Notes: generated from the sequence alone by a model not told the origin. Positions 1 through 9,352 are shown, counted from the first letter of the stretch. The stretch is DNA of 33,067 nucleotides from Flavobacterium sp. A45 (GCF_002001005.1 NZ_MUNX01000044.1:1-33067), one strand, 5' to 3'. Program-made: numbers and translations.

Positions 1-4
1 GTTT

Positions 5-28
5 TAATATTTGTATGTACAAACGTTA
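5..28. promoter_or_regulatory. Imperfect inverted repeat, possible TetR-type operator
   Basis: Two 11-base arms (TAATATTTGTA at 5-15 and TACAAACGTTA at 18-28) match at 9 of 11 positions around a 2-base centre. The innermost six bases (TTTGTA/TACAAA) are perfect. RND efflux genes in Flavobacteria are often next to a TetR-family repressor gene, so an operator here is plausible. No regulator gene is visible because the window starts at this point. The site could equally serve a gene to the left. Confidence 0.35.
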
Positions 29-68
29 AATAAAAATTAACAAATCTATTTTTAACAATTCTAAAACC

Positions 69-76
69 TAATTTTG
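69..76 (+). promoter_or_regulatory. Putative -7 element of the efflux operon promoter
   Basis: TAATTTTG fits the Bacteroidetes -7 consensus TAnnTTTG. It lies 48 bases before the adaptor start codon, giving a short leader of about 40 bases. No convincing TTG -33 element lies at the expected distance, so the call is tentative. Confidence 0.3.
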
Positions 77-123
77 TTTATTCCTTATCAAAGGATACGT
101 TAAACTTCTTTTAATTTTATAAA

Positions 124-1182
124 ATGAAAATAAAAAATCTTGTTTATGCCTTATTAATAATAGGGTTTGGTGGATTTATTGCCTACAGAATTGCTAATAA
201 TAACTCAAAAAACAGTGGATCAAAAGGTAAAGATGAAAAGGATAAGCCAATGACTGTAACAGGAATTGTAGTTCATCCTACGACATTTGATAATAATTTG
301 TCACTTTCGGGTTCGATTGAAGCCAATGAGCAAATAGAAATACGTTCTGAAGTTTCAGGAATTGTTGAAGGTATTTATTTTCAGGAAGGAAGTAATGTAT
401 CCAAAGGACAACTTTTGTTCAAAGTCAATGATATTGAATTAAGAGCACAATTGGCTCAAACCAGTACCAAAGAAGGTTTGGCTGCCGAAAATGAAAGAAG
501 AGCAAAGTTATTGCTACAAAAGGAAGCCATTAGTCAAGAGGAATATGACATTGCAAGAGCCGATCATAAATCAGCACAGGCTCAAAGCCAATTAATCAAG
601 GCACAAATATCTAAAACTTCGGTTCGAGCGCCTTTTTCAGGAAAAATTGGACTGCGTGCCATTTCACCCGGAACTTACATTACACCAACTGTTTTGGTTG
701 CCAAATTGGTTAACAATAGTAAACTAAAAATTACTTTTTCAATACCTGAGAAATATGCTTCGCAAGTAAAAACAAATACACCTTTAAGTTTTACAGTTGA
801 AGGTTCTGATGAAAAATTTTCGGCAAGAGTATATGCTATAGAACCAGAAGTTGCGGTGGCAACCAGAACGCTTCAAGTAAGAGCAATTACAGAAAACAGT
901 CAGGGTAAATTATTGCCGGGTACTTTTGCCAATGTTGCCTTGCCTTTGAGTATCATAAAAGATGCAATCGTAGTGCCTACAGAATCGATTATTCCGGTTC
1001 AAAACGGTAAAAAAGTGTATATCGCCAAAAAAGGTATGGCCAAAGAAGTTATGGTCGAAACCGCTACCAGAACGGATGCTTCCATCCTAGTTCTTTCTGG
1101 TTTAAAAGCTGGGGATACTTTATTGACGAGCGGTGTTATGTCTTTAAAAGATTCTACTAAGGTAAAAGTAATCATCAAATAA
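124..1182 (+). CDS. RND efflux periplasmic adaptor (membrane fusion protein)
   Basis: This 352-residue protein is a HlyD/AcrA-type adaptor that bridges an inner-membrane RND pump to an outer-membrane channel. An N-terminal hydrophobic segment at about residues 6-24 works as an uncleaved anchor. There is no lipobox Cys. A split lipoyl domain follows: the first half contains SGIVEGIYFQEGSNVSKGQ, and the second half is near SVRAPFSGKIG, with a short helical hairpin between them. A beta-barrel and a membrane-proximal domain follow. Length is normal for the family. The start is an ATG preceded by an A/T-rich stretch without a Shine-Dalgarno motif, as is usual for Bacteroidetes. The pump gene follows after 72 bases, so the two are probably co-transcribed. 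The pumped substrate cannot be told from the sequence. Confidence 0.93.
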   Translation: MKIKNLVYALLIIGFGGFIAYRIANNNSKNSGSKGKDEKDKPMTVTGIVVHPTTFDNNLSLSGSIEANEQIEIRSEVSGIVEGIYFQEGSNVSKGQLLFKVNDIELRAQLAQTSTKEGLAAENERRAKLLLQKEAISQEEYDIARADHKSAQAQSQLIKAQISKTSVRAPFSGKIGLRAISPGTYITPTVLVAKLVNNSKLKITFSIPEKYASQVKTNTPLSFTVEGSDEKFSARVYAIEPEVAVATRTLQVRAITENSQGKLLPGTFANVALPLSIIKDAIVVPTESIIPVQNGKKVYIAKKGMAKEVMVETATRTDASILVLSGLKAGDTLLTSGVMSLKDSTKVKVIIK

Positions 1183-1189
1183 AATGTTT

Positions 1190-1250
1190 ATGTATTGGGT
1201 TTTGGTATTCAATCCAAAATCTAAAACCAACACTCTAAAATCTAAAATCA
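1190..1250. repeat. Short A-rich repeat words in adaptor-permease gap
   Basis: The gap contains the word CTAAAA three times (in AATCTAAAACC, CTCTAAAATC and TCTAAAATCA). It also has a small TTTTGG/CCAAAA inverted repeat with an 8-base loop. Such low-complexity CTAAAAT words are common in Flavobacterium intergenic DNA. No function is evident; at most it may affect the transcript between the two genes. Confidence 0.3.
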
Positions 1251-1254
1251 TTAA

Positions 1255-4200
1255 ATGAGTTTATCTACTTTAAGCATAAAAAGGCCCGTAATGACAATCG
1301 TTATGAACTTAACGATTATTTTGTTTGGTATTATAGGTTACACTTATCTGGGAGTTAGGGAATTCCCATCAATAGATCCGGCCCAAGTTTCCATTCGCAC
1401 GAATTATACTGGAGCCAACTCAGATATTATTGAATCTCAAATTACCGAGCCTTTAGAAAAAGCTATCAATTCAATAGACGGAATTCGAAATGTAACCTCT
1501 TCTAGTGCACAAGGGAGCAGTAACATTACAATCGAATTTAATTTGGATAAAAATTTGGAAGAAGCGGCTAATGATGTTCGTGATAAAGTATCTCAGGCGA
1601 TTCGGAATTTGCCACAAGATATTGATGCGCCCCCAGTTGTTTCCAAGGCCGATGCCAATAGTGATGCAATTATTTCGATGACGGTTCAAAGTGATACGCG
1701 AAGTGCTTTGGAGCTGAGTGATTACGCCGAAAATATAATTGGGCAACGACTTGAAACCATACCGGGAGTTAGTGGAATCCAAATTTGGGGACAAAAGAGA
1801 TACGCCATGCGACTGTGGATTAATCCTGAAAAATTGTCTGCCTACGGTTGTACAGTGGCCGAAGTTAGAGAAGCTCTTAATAGCCAAAATGTAGAGTTAC
1901 CCTCAGGGAAAATTACTGGAAGTAATACCGAATTGACGGTAAAAACAATAGGAAACCTTTCAAAAGCCGAGGAGTTTAATAATATCATCATTAGGTCAGA
2001 TGGTGAAAAAGTAGTTCGTTTTAGCGATATCGGAACTGCTGTATTAGGACCTGAAAATGTGGAGACCAAAATGACTCAATCTGGAACTCCCCTAGTTGGT
2101 GTTGCGATTGTACCGCTTCCAGGAGCTAATTATTTGGATATTGCAAGTGAGTTTTACAAGCAATTCGAGCGATTAAAAAAGGATTTACCTAGTGACATCA
2201 AACTGAATATTGCTATTGATAACACGGTTTTTGTAAAAAAATCAGTGATTGAAGTTGCCGAAACATTGGGAATATCAATTATATTGGTGATTTTGATTAT
2301 CTTTTTGTTTTTTAGGGATTGGGCAATTGCCTTTAGACCTTTAATAGATATTCCAGTTTCTTTGATTGCGACGTTCTTCATTATGTGGCTTTTCGGATTT
2401 TCGATTAATGTACTTACGCTACTTGCCATTGTTCTGGCTACTGGATTGGTTGTCGATGACGGTATTGTGGTTACCGAGAATATTTTTAAGAAAGTAGAAG
2501 AAGGAATGTCACCAATTGAAGCGGCAATAAAAGGATCGAATGAGATTTTCTTTGCAGTTATTTCGATATCAATCACCTTGGCAGCGGTATTTTTACCAGT
2601 AATTTTCTTGGAAGGTTTTGTGGGACGATTATTTAGAGAGTTTGGCGTCGTCATTGGAGCGGCGGTGTTGATTTCGGCTTTTGTGTCATTGACATTGACC
2701 CCGATGTTGAATGCTTATTTGATGAAAAGCGGAGAACAAAAAAAATCAAAATTTTATATTCGAACTGAACCGTATTTTGTAAAACTAAATACTGGTTACG
2801 CAGACGCATTGGGAAGGTTTATGAAAAGAAAATGGTTAAGTTTTCCTATACTTATTGTGTGTTTTGGGTTGATTTATTTGTTTTTTAATCTTTTGAAAAA
2901 AGAAACAGCGCCTTATGATGACCGAAGTGGTTTCGTGATGCGTATGACCACACCCGAAGGAGCTTCCTATGATTATACAGATCGCTTCATGCAGGAAGTT
3001 TCCAAATTGGTAGATGATTCCATTCCAGAAAAAAAAGTAAGCTTGGTGATTACTTCCCCAGGGTTCGGTTCTTCTTCTGTAAATAGTGGTTTCATTCGTG
3101 TCTCTTTGGTTGAGCCAGATAAAAGAGAAATATCTCAAAAGGAAATTGCCGATAAACTGACCAAATGGACAAGTCAATATTCCGAAGCTAAAACATCGGT
3201 TATCGAACAGCCGACTATTGCAGTTAACAGACGTGGTGGTTTACCGGTTCAATATATTATTCAGGCTCCGAATTTTCAGAAATTAAGAGAAAAAATTCCA
3301 TTGTTTATGGATGAAGCAGCAAAAAGTGATGTTTTCTCTGTTACCGATGTGAATTTAAAATTCAACAAGCCCGAAATCAATGTTTCTATTGACAGAGAAA
3401 AAGCAGAAAGTTTGGGGATTTCAGTAAAAGATGTTGCTCAAACCTTACAGCTCTCCTTGAGTGGACAACGTTTTGGTTATTTTATCAGAAACGGAAAACA
3501 ATACCAAGTCATTGGTCAGTTTGAAAGAGAAGATCGTTCAAAGCCTCTGGATTTGACGTCTATGTATGTCAAAAACAATAAAGGTGAGTTGATTCAAATG
3601 GACAACGTTGTTAAGATTGAAGAACAAAGTAATCCGCCACAGTTGTATCACAATAATCGATATATGTCGGCAACGGTTTCTGCTGGTCTTGCTCCAGGCA
3701 AAAGTCTTAGCGATGGTATTGATGCCATGAACGAGATTAAAGCCAAAGTTCTTGATGATTCATTTACCACTGATTTAGGTGGGGAATCGAGAGATTTTGT
3801 TGAAAGTAGTTCAAATACTTCTTTCGCTTTTGGGTTGGCTTTACTATTGATTTTTCTAATATTAGCTGCTCAGTTTGAAAGTTTTGTAGATCCTTTTATT
3901 ATTATTTTGACAGTACCTATGGCGGTTGCCGGAGCCTTATTTTCACTTTGGCTGTTCAATCAAACTTGGAATATATTTAGCCAGATTGGAACTATTATGT
4001 TGATTGGATTGGTAACCAAGAATGGCATTTTGATTGTTGAATTTGCGAATCAATTACGGGAACAAGGAAAACCAAAATTGGAAGCGATTTTAGAAGCTTC
4101 AGAGTCAAGGTTGCGGCCGATTTTGATGACCAGTTTGGCCATTTCATTAGGAGCTTTACCAATTGCATTATCACTAGGTGCCGCAGCAACAAGTAGAATT

Positions 4201-4353
4201 GGAATGGGAGTTGTTATCGTTGGAGGAACTATTTTTTCTTTGGTACTTACACTATTTGTAATTCCAGCTCTGTATTTAATGTGGTCAAAAGCCCGTAAAC
4301 ATTATCCAGAATTTGACCATATCGATGAATATGAAAAAGAAGTAAAAAAGTAA
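1255..4353 (+). CDS. RND efflux inner-membrane permease (AcrB/MexB-like, HAE family)
   Basis: This 1032-residue protein has the usual size and layout of a hydrophobe/amphiphile RND pump. TM1 is at about residues 11-31, followed by a large periplasmic porter domain. The central TM bundle at about 335-490 has the proton-relay pair Asp401-Asp402 in GLVVDDGIVVTEN. A second porter domain and a C-terminal TM bundle follow. The C-terminal bundle retains the partner Lys in IGLVTKNGILIVEFAN and the Arg in SRLRPILMTS that correspond to the AcrB relay. All key residues are present, so it should be an active proton-driven exporter. It sits between its adaptor and outer-membrane-factor genes. Antisense open frames inside it are shadows. 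Confidence 0.96.
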   Translation: MSLSTLSIKRPVMTIVMNLTIILFGIIGYTYLGVREFPSIDPAQVSIRTNYTGANSDIIESQITEPLEKAINSIDGIRNVTSSSAQGSSNITIEFNLDKNLEEAANDVRDKVSQAIRNLPQDIDAPPVVSKADANSDAIISMTVQSDTRSALELSDYAENIIGQRLETIPGVSGIQIWGQKRYAMRLWINPEKLSAYGCTVAEVREALNSQNVELPSGKITGSNTELTVKTIGNLSKAEEFNNIIIRSDGEKVVRFSDIGTAVLGPENVETKMTQSGTPLVGVAIVPLPGANYLDIASEFYKQFERLKKDLPSDIKLNIAIDNTVFVKKSVIEVAETLGISIILVILIIFLFFRDWAIAFRPLIDIPVSLIATFFIMWLFGFSINVLTLLAIVLATGLVVDDGIVVTENIFKKVEEGMSPIEAAIKGSNEIFFAVISISITLAAVFLPVIFLEGFVGRLFREFGVVIGAAVLISAFVSLTLTPMLNAYLMKSGEQKKSKFYIRTEPYFVKLNTGYADALGRFMKRKWLSFPILIVCFGLIYLFFNLLKKETAPYDDRSGFVMRMTTPEGASYDYTDRFMQEVSKLVDDSIPEKKVSLVITSPGFGSSSVNSGFIRVSLVEPDKREISQKEIADKLTKWTSQYSEAKTSVIEQPTIAVNRRGGLPVQYIIQAPNFQKLREKIPLFMDEAAKSDVFSVTDVNLKFNKPEINVSIDREKAESLGISVKDVAQTLQLSLSGQRFGYFIRNGKQYQVIGQFEREDRSKPLDLTSMYVKNNKGELIQMDNVVKIEEQSNPPQLYHNNRYMSATVSAGLAPGKSLSDGIDAMNEIKAKVLDDSFTTDLGGESRDFVESSSNTSFAFGLALLLIFLILAAQFESFVDPFIIILTVPMAVAGALFSLWLFNQTWNIFSQIGTIMLIGLVTKNGILIVEFANQLREQGKPKLEAILEASESRLRPILMTSLAISLGALPIALSLGAAATSRIGMGVVIVGGTIFSLVLTLFVIPALYLMWSKARKHYPEFDHIDEYEKEVKK

Positions 4354-4361
4354 ATTTGAGT

Positions 4362-4519
4362 TGCTAAGACTCTAATTTTCTGAATCACTAAGTTTTTTTG
4401 AAAAGAATGTAAATTTAACTTAGTCCCGATAATTATCGGGAAAGCCGCTTAGAGTCTTAGTATCTAAATTAAAAATATAGTCAAAAAACTTAGAATCTTA
4501 GCCACTTAGTGTCTTAGCA
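4362..4519. repeat. MITE-like inverted-repeat element with internal palindrome
   Basis: Two 37-base arms (4362-4398 and 4483-4519) are reverse complements at about 28 of 37 positions with no gaps. Their outer ends begin TGCTAAGAC. Between them is a perfect 18-base palindrome, TCCCGATAATTATCGGGA, at 4424-4441. A direct copy pair of 19 bases, 17 matching, is at 4448-4466 and 4505-4523, built from CTTAG words. The element occupies most of the 185-base gap between permease and TolC genes, and its RNA could fold into a long hairpin. No coding capacity is seen. Confidence 0.6.
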
Positions 4520-4538
4520 TCTATTTAAACAAACAACA

Positions 4539-5852
4539 ATGATGAATACCAAACTTTTTCTTAAAAGCCTCCTGCTGTTTTTCTTTTGCTTTGCAATAGG
4601 AAATGCACAAGAATTGCTTACTCTTGAAAATGCCGTTAAAATAGCATTGGAAAACAATTATGAAATAAAAATTGCCGACAATAATTTAAAAATTGACAAA
4701 ACAAATGTAGCTATTGGAAATGCAGGAATGCTACCTTCCATTAGTGCCGTGGCTACTGATAATAACAGCATTCAGAACACTTCCCAAACCCGATTGGATG
4801 GGAATACGGTAGAATTGGAAAATGCTAAAAATAATAGTTTGAGTTATGGTGTGGCTTTGGATTGGACTATTTTTGACGGAATGAAAATGTTTGCTAAGTA
4901 TGAGCAATTGAAGGAATTGCAAAAGATGAGTGATGCCCAATTGAAAATGACAATTATTAATAAAATAAGCAGTGTCAATTCGGTTTATTTTGATTTGATT
5001 CAGGAACAGCAAAAATTATCCGATTTGGATTCTACAATTGTAATTTCCCAAAAGCGATTGGAATTCACAAAAAACAGATACACTATCGGAAAAAGTTCAA
5101 AACTCGATGTGCTGAATGCTCAAGTGGATTTGAACACGGATCTTGGTAATTTGTTAAAGGAAAAACAAACTTACGCCAATGCCAAAACACTTTTAAACCA
5201 AATATTAGCCCGAGATTTAAACACTGATTTTAAAGTTTCTGAAGGAATCAATGTGGATCGAAAATTGAAATTGGTAGAACTAATAACATTGGCAGAAAAT
5301 CAAAATCCGGAATTAGTGATGCAAATCATCAATAAAAAAGTGTCGGAATTGTATTTGAAGCAAATAAAAGGAGAACGATATCCAATAATTAGAGTAAATA
5401 CTGGGTATAATTTTAATGAATCAAAATCGAGTCTTGGTTTTACGACCCAATCTTCTTCAAATGGTTTGAATTATGGTTTTACAGCTTCTTTGAATTTGTT
5501 TGATGGTGATGCACAAAACAGAAATGAAAAAATTGCAAAAATGCAAGTTGACAATTCTCAATTATTAATTGACCAACAGTTAATCCAATTAAGAAGTAAC
5601 TTGACTGTTGCTTTTCAGGTGTATTTGACCAACTTGGATTTAATTGATTTAGAAGTAAATAACACAGCTATTTCTAAGCAAAATCTTGAAATTACTGCCG
5701 AAAAATTTAAAATAGGAACTATTACATCTGTTGAATTTAGAGCAGCTCAGTTGAATTATATCAATTCAAGAATTCGTTTAAGCAGTGCCCAATTTCAAGC
5801 AAAATTATCTGAAATAACATTAAGGGAATTGGCCGGTAATCTTAATTTTTAA
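4539..5852 (+). CDS. TolC-like outer-membrane efflux protein
   Basis: This 437-residue protein has a signal peptide ending near residue 24 (FCFAIGNAQ). Two tandem outer-membrane-factor repeats follow, each with long amphipathic helices and a short beta stretch. The motifs LENAVKIALENNYEIKIADN and ALDWTIFDGMKMFAKYEQL in the first half are mirrored by NYGFTASLNLFDGDAQNRNE in the second. It should form the trimeric exit duct for the upstream pump. ATG-ATG is at the start; the first ATG at 4539 is used here, and the second is one codon on. It is the last of the three pump genes, after a 185-base gap filled by an inverted-repeat element, which may alter its expression relative to the pump. Confidence 0.93.
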   Translation: MMNTKLFLKSLLLFFFCFAIGNAQELLTLENAVKIALENNYEIKIADNNLKIDKTNVAIGNAGMLPSISAVATDNNSIQNTSQTRLDGNTVELENAKNNSLSYGVALDWTIFDGMKMFAKYEQLKELQKMSDAQLKMTIINKISSVNSVYFDLIQEQQKLSDLDSTIVISQKRLEFTKNRYTIGKSSKLDVLNAQVDLNTDLGNLLKEKQTYANAKTLLNQILARDLNTDFKVSEGINVDRKLKLVELITLAENQNPELVMQIINKKVSELYLKQIKGERYPIIRVNTGYNFNESKSSLGFTTQSSSNGLNYGFTASLNLFDGDAQNRNEKIAKMQVDNSQLLIDQQLIQLRSNLTVAFQVYLTNLDLIDLEVNNTAISKQNLEITAEKFKIGTITSVEFRAAQLNYINSRIRLSSAQFQAKLSEITLRELAGNLNF

Positions 5853-5874
5853 TTATTTTTGACAAAAAAAAATA

Positions 5875-6738
5875 ATGATTTCATACAATCCAAAAATTTG
5901 GTTGGCTTACATTTTTCGTTTTCACAAATCAGATACTTTTAGAAATTTATTTCCATTATTACTTATAATCGCAGTTTATTCGGGTATAATAGCTTATCTT
6001 GAGATTGAATACTTCAAATTAACTGAAAACAGCCACGTAAAAAACCTTTTTGTAATTCATACAACTTTGGGTTTTGTAATCTCTTTGTTATTGGCCTACC
6101 GAATCAATTCTGCTTATGACCGTTGGTGGGAAGGTCGTAAATTATGGGGGGCATTGGTCAATAATAGCCGAAATTTAGCCATCAAACTTTCGGTTATATT
6201 AAAGGATGAGAAAGATTTGGCCTATTTTAGAAAATTAATTCCAAGTTATGCTTCAATGCTGAACAAGCATTTGAAAGATGAAGAAACAAGTATGCAATTG
6301 TTTGAACATGTGGATTTAGCATTGGATCTTCACAAACACAGACCCAATCAAATCGCAAAAATGTTGTTTCAAAAAATAAATGACTTGTATCTTACTCATA
6401 AAATATCAGGAGATCAATTGATTATCTTACACAATGAAATACAATCTTTCACAGATATATGTGGTGGCTGTGAGCGTATTAAAAACACGCCTATTCCCTA
6501 TTCTTACAGTACATTTATCAAAAAGTTCATTTTTGTTTTTGTTTTAACGCTGCCCTATGCTTATGTATTTACTTTAGGGTATTACGTAATTCCAGTAGTA
6601 ACTTTTATATTTTATGTTTTGGTTAGTATCGAATTGATTTCGGAAGAAATTGAAGAACCTTTTGGTTATGATGAAAATGATTTGCCAACTACAAAAATTG
6701 CTGAAAACATTAAAAAACATATAGAAGAAATTATATAA
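5875..6738 (+). CDS. Bestrophin-like channel family protein (UPF0187)
   Basis: This 287-residue membrane protein has the bacterial bestrophin signature: an N-terminal helix RFHKSDTFRNLFPLLLII, then FVISLLLAYRINSAYDRWWE continuing into RKLWGALVNNSRN. Later come the Cys-rich CGGCERIKNTPIPYSY stretch and a hydrophobic pair at about 215-255. Bacterial bestrophins form pentameric ion channels in the inner membrane. Family members conduct anions or monovalent cations, and the selectivity here cannot be read. The gene starts 22 bases after the TolC stop on the same strand, so it is probably read from the same transcript, although a functional link to efflux is only an inference. The ATG follows an eight-A run. 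Confidence 0.88.
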   Translation: MISYNPKIWLAYIFRFHKSDTFRNLFPLLLIIAVYSGIIAYLEIEYFKLTENSHVKNLFVIHTTLGFVISLLLAYRINSAYDRWWEGRKLWGALVNNSRNLAIKLSVILKDEKDLAYFRKLIPSYASMLNKHLKDEETSMQLFEHVDLALDLHKHRPNQIAKMLFQKINDLYLTHKISGDQLIILHNEIQSFTDICGGCERIKNTPIPYSYSTFIKKFIFVFVLTLPYAYVFTLGYYVIPVVTFIFYVLVSIELISEEIEEPFGYDENDLPTTKIAENIKKHIEEII

Positions 6739-6791
6739 AAAAGTGCGTCAAAATTTGTTGCAATAGATTTGATTTTTGGCGTGTACTAACT

Positions 6792-6821
6792 TTGACCCTC
6801 AAAAAACATTGATTATATTTG
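6792..6821 (+). promoter_or_regulatory. Putative pheT promoter
   Basis: TTG at 6792-6794 and TATATTTG at 6814-6821 are separated by 19 bases, matching the Bacteroidetes sigma-A pattern (TTG, 17-23 bases, TAnnTTTG). Transcription would start near 6828, giving a leader of about 45 bases. That leader begins with a GC-richer stretch (GAGGCCGTAAGGCAAACGG) able to form a small hairpin. Confidence 0.55.
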
Positions 6822-6872
6822 CCCCCGAGGCCGTAAGGCAAACGGACGAAGTAATATTGAAAATAACTTAAA

Positions 6873-9293
6873 ATGAAAATATCTTATAACTGGTTAAAAC
6901 AGTTCCTTAAAATAGATTGGAAATCAGATGAAACTGCTGCATTGCTTACTGATTTAGGACTTGAAGTAGAAATCGTAGAAAAATACCAATCGGTAAAAGG
7001 CGGATTGGAAGGAATCGTTGTGGGACATGTTCTTACTTGTATTCCACATCCAGATGCAGATCGATTAAAAATCACTACCGTTGATTTGGGTGATGGGATT
7101 CCTTTGCAAATCGTTTGTGGAGCCAGTAATGTTGAAGCAGGTCAAAAAGTTCCTGTTGCTACCATTGGAACCGTTTTGTATGATAAAGAAGGGAATGCAT
7201 TTACCATAAAAAAAGGAAAAATTAGAGGGCAGGAAAGTCATGGAATGATTTGTGCCGAAGATGAATTAGGTCTTGGCGAGAGTCATGACGGAATCATGGT
7301 ACTTGATGATGTGATTGTAGCAGGATCATTGGCTTCAACCGTTTTTAAAATAGAAAATGACGAAGTTTTTGAGATTGGTTTAACACCAAATCGTGCCGAT
7401 GCCATGAGTCATTTGGGAACTGCACGTGATTTAAGAGCTGGGTTAATACAGAAAGGGATTAATGTAGAATTAATCACTCCATCAGTAAGTAATTTTAGAG
7501 TTGACAAAAGAACATTGAAAATTGATGTTGATGTCAAAGATATTCATTTAGCGCCAAGATATTGTGGAGTTACTATTTCTGGAATCTCAGTAAAAGAATC
7601 TCCAGATTGGTTGAAAAATAGATTGAAAGCCATTGGTATCAATCCAAAAAATAATATTGTGGATGTTACCAATTATGTATTGCATGATTTAGGGCAACCC
7701 TTGCACGCTTTTGATGCGGCTAAAATCAATGGAAAAATTATTGTGCAAACACTTCCAGCAGGAACTAAATTCACTACTTTGGATGATGTGGAAAGAACTT
7801 TGCATGAGGAAGATTTGATGATTTGTGACGAAAAGGGACCAATGTGTATAGCAGGTGTTTTTGGTGGTAAAAAATCAGGAGTGACTGAGACAACCAATTC
7901 TATATTCTTGGAAAGTGCTTATTTTAATCCAGTGAGTATTCGTAAATCAGCCAAAAGACACCAACTGAATACAGATGCTTCTTTTAGATTTGAAAGAGGT
8001 ATTGATCCTACAATTACCGAATATGCTTTGAAAAGAGCAGCTTTGCTGATACAAGAAGTGGCTGGTGGAGAAATTACATCAGAGATTGTTAATATTTATC
8101 AAAAGAAAATTGAAGATTTTCCAGTCTTTTTAAATTTCAATAATGTAGCTCGTATTATTGGGCAAGAATTACCAAAAGATACCATCAAGCAAATTTTAGC
8201 TTCTTTGGAGATTAAAGTCAATAGTGTTTCGGATGCTGGTCTAGGATTGACTATTCCTGCATATCGTGTGGATGTACAAAGGGAAATTGATGTGATTGAG
8301 GAAATTTTGAGAGTGTATGGTTATAACAATATTGTATTCTCCAAAAAACTAAACGCGACAGTTTCTAATTCTCCACGAAATGAAGATTATAAAGTACAAA
8401 ATACAGTAGCAACTCAATTGAATTCTCAAGGTTTCCATGAGATGATGGCCAATTCACTGACTACAGCTTCTTATGTACAGCTTTCCGAAATGTTAAAAGA
8501 AGAGTACAATGTAACGATGTTAAATCCATTAAGTAGTGATTTGGCAACATTGCGTCAGTCTTTATTGTTTTCTGGATTGGAGGCGATATCGTATAATATT
8601 AACCGTAAAAATTCCGATTTAAAATTATTTGAATTTGGGAAATCATATCATAAATTTTTAGCTGGTTACGAAGAAATTAAGCATTTAACTTTGTTTCAAA
8701 CTGGTAACAGAAATCAAGAGAGCTGGACAAATGCTCAGAAACCTTCTGATTTCTTTTTATTCAAAGGGTATGTGGAAGCTATACTTTCAAGATTAGGTAT
8801 TTCTAGTGCAAAAAGTGTAGCAGTTTCATCGGATGTTTTTTCAGAAGGAATTGCATTAGGTTTCGGAAGTGAAACTTTAGTTGAGTTTGGTGTTGTTAAA
8901 AAATCAGTTTTAAAGCACTTTGGAATCAAACAAGAAGTTTTCTATGCTGATTTTAATTGGGCTACGGTTTTAAAATTAATGTCTAGTAAAATAAAATATA
9001 CTGAAATTCCAAAATATCCAGAAGTTCGCAGAGATTTGGCTTTATTGGTTGATCAAAATGTAACTTATGATGCCATTTACACTATAGCAAGACAAACAGA
9101 AAAATCTTTATTAAAAGAGGTGAATTTGTTTGATGTTTACGAAGGCCAAAATTTACCTGAAGGTAAAAAATCCTATGCATTGAGTTTCACGATTCAAGAT
9201 ACTGCCAAAACACTTGAAGATACACAAATTGATAAAATCATGAATAAACTAATAAAGAATTTTGAAACAGAACTTGGAGCAAGTTTGAGATAA
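6873..9293 (+). CDS. pheT: Phenylalanyl-tRNA synthetase beta subunit
   Basis: This 806-residue protein is the beta chain of the alpha2-beta2 enzyme that charges tRNA-Phe. The opening MKISYNWLKQFLKIDW is typical of bacterial PheT. An EMAP/OB-fold tRNA-binding domain follows (GIVVGHVLTCIPHPDADRLK, about residues 45-150). Next come the B3/B4 editing domain, a B5 domain (about 400-475), the catalytic-like core, and a C-terminal ferredoxin-fold anticodon-binding domain (YPEVRRDLALLVDQNVTYD onward). Length is full for the family. The alpha subunit gene pheS is not in the window, so the two subunits are not adjacent here. The gene has its own promoter upstream and a strong terminator downstream, and so seems monocistronic. 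Confidence 0.98.
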   Translation: MKISYNWLKQFLKIDWKSDETAALLTDLGLEVEIVEKYQSVKGGLEGIVVGHVLTCIPHPDADRLKITTVDLGDGIPLQIVCGASNVEAGQKVPVATIGTVLYDKEGNAFTIKKGKIRGQESHGMICAEDELGLGESHDGIMVLDDVIVAGSLASTVFKIENDEVFEIGLTPNRADAMSHLGTARDLRAGLIQKGINVELITPSVSNFRVDKRTLKIDVDVKDIHLAPRYCGVTISGISVKESPDWLKNRLKAIGINPKNNIVDVTNYVLHDLGQPLHAFDAAKINGKIIVQTLPAGTKFTTLDDVERTLHEEDLMICDEKGPMCIAGVFGGKKSGVTETTNSIFLESAYFNPVSIRKSAKRHQLNTDASFRFERGIDPTITEYALKRAALLIQEVAGGEITSEIVNIYQKKIEDFPVFLNFNNVARIIGQELPKDTIKQILASLEIKVNSVSDAGLGLTIPAYRVDVQREIDVIEEILRVYGYNNIVFSKKLNATVSNSPRNEDYKVQNTVATQLNSQGFHEMMANSLTTASYVQLSEMLKEEYNVTMLNPLSSDLATLRQSLLFSGLEAISYNINRKNSDLKLFEFGKSYHKFLAGYEEIKHLTLFQTGNRNQESWTNAQKPSDFFLFKGYVEAILSRLGISSAKSVAVSSDVFSEGIALGFGSETLVEFGVVKKSVLKHFGIKQEVFYADFNWATVLKLMSSKIKYTEIPKYPEVRRDLALLVDQNVTYDAIYTIARQTEKSLLKEVNLFDVYEGQNLPEGKKSYALSFTIQDTAKTLEDTQIDKIMNKLIKNFETELGASLR

Positions 9294-9311
9294 TTTCTTT
9301 ATAATAAATGT

Positions 9312-9352
9312 AAAATCCCAATGCTAATTTTTTATAGCATTGGGATTTTTTT
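9312..9352 (+). terminator. Rho-independent terminator after pheT
   Basis: Fifteen-base perfectly paired arms (9312-9326 and 9335-9349, core ATCCCAATGCTA/TAGCATTGGGAT) enclose an 8-base loop and run into a T tract ending at 9352. The A run on the left arm means it could also serve the converging gene at 9409, making it potentially bidirectional. Confidence 0.85.

Noticed and set aside
2154..2654. 166-residue minus-strand open frame inside the RND permease gene
   Set aside because: Fully antisense to conserved transmembrane and proton-relay sequence; its Lys/Ile/Thr-rich composition is typical of a shadow frame.
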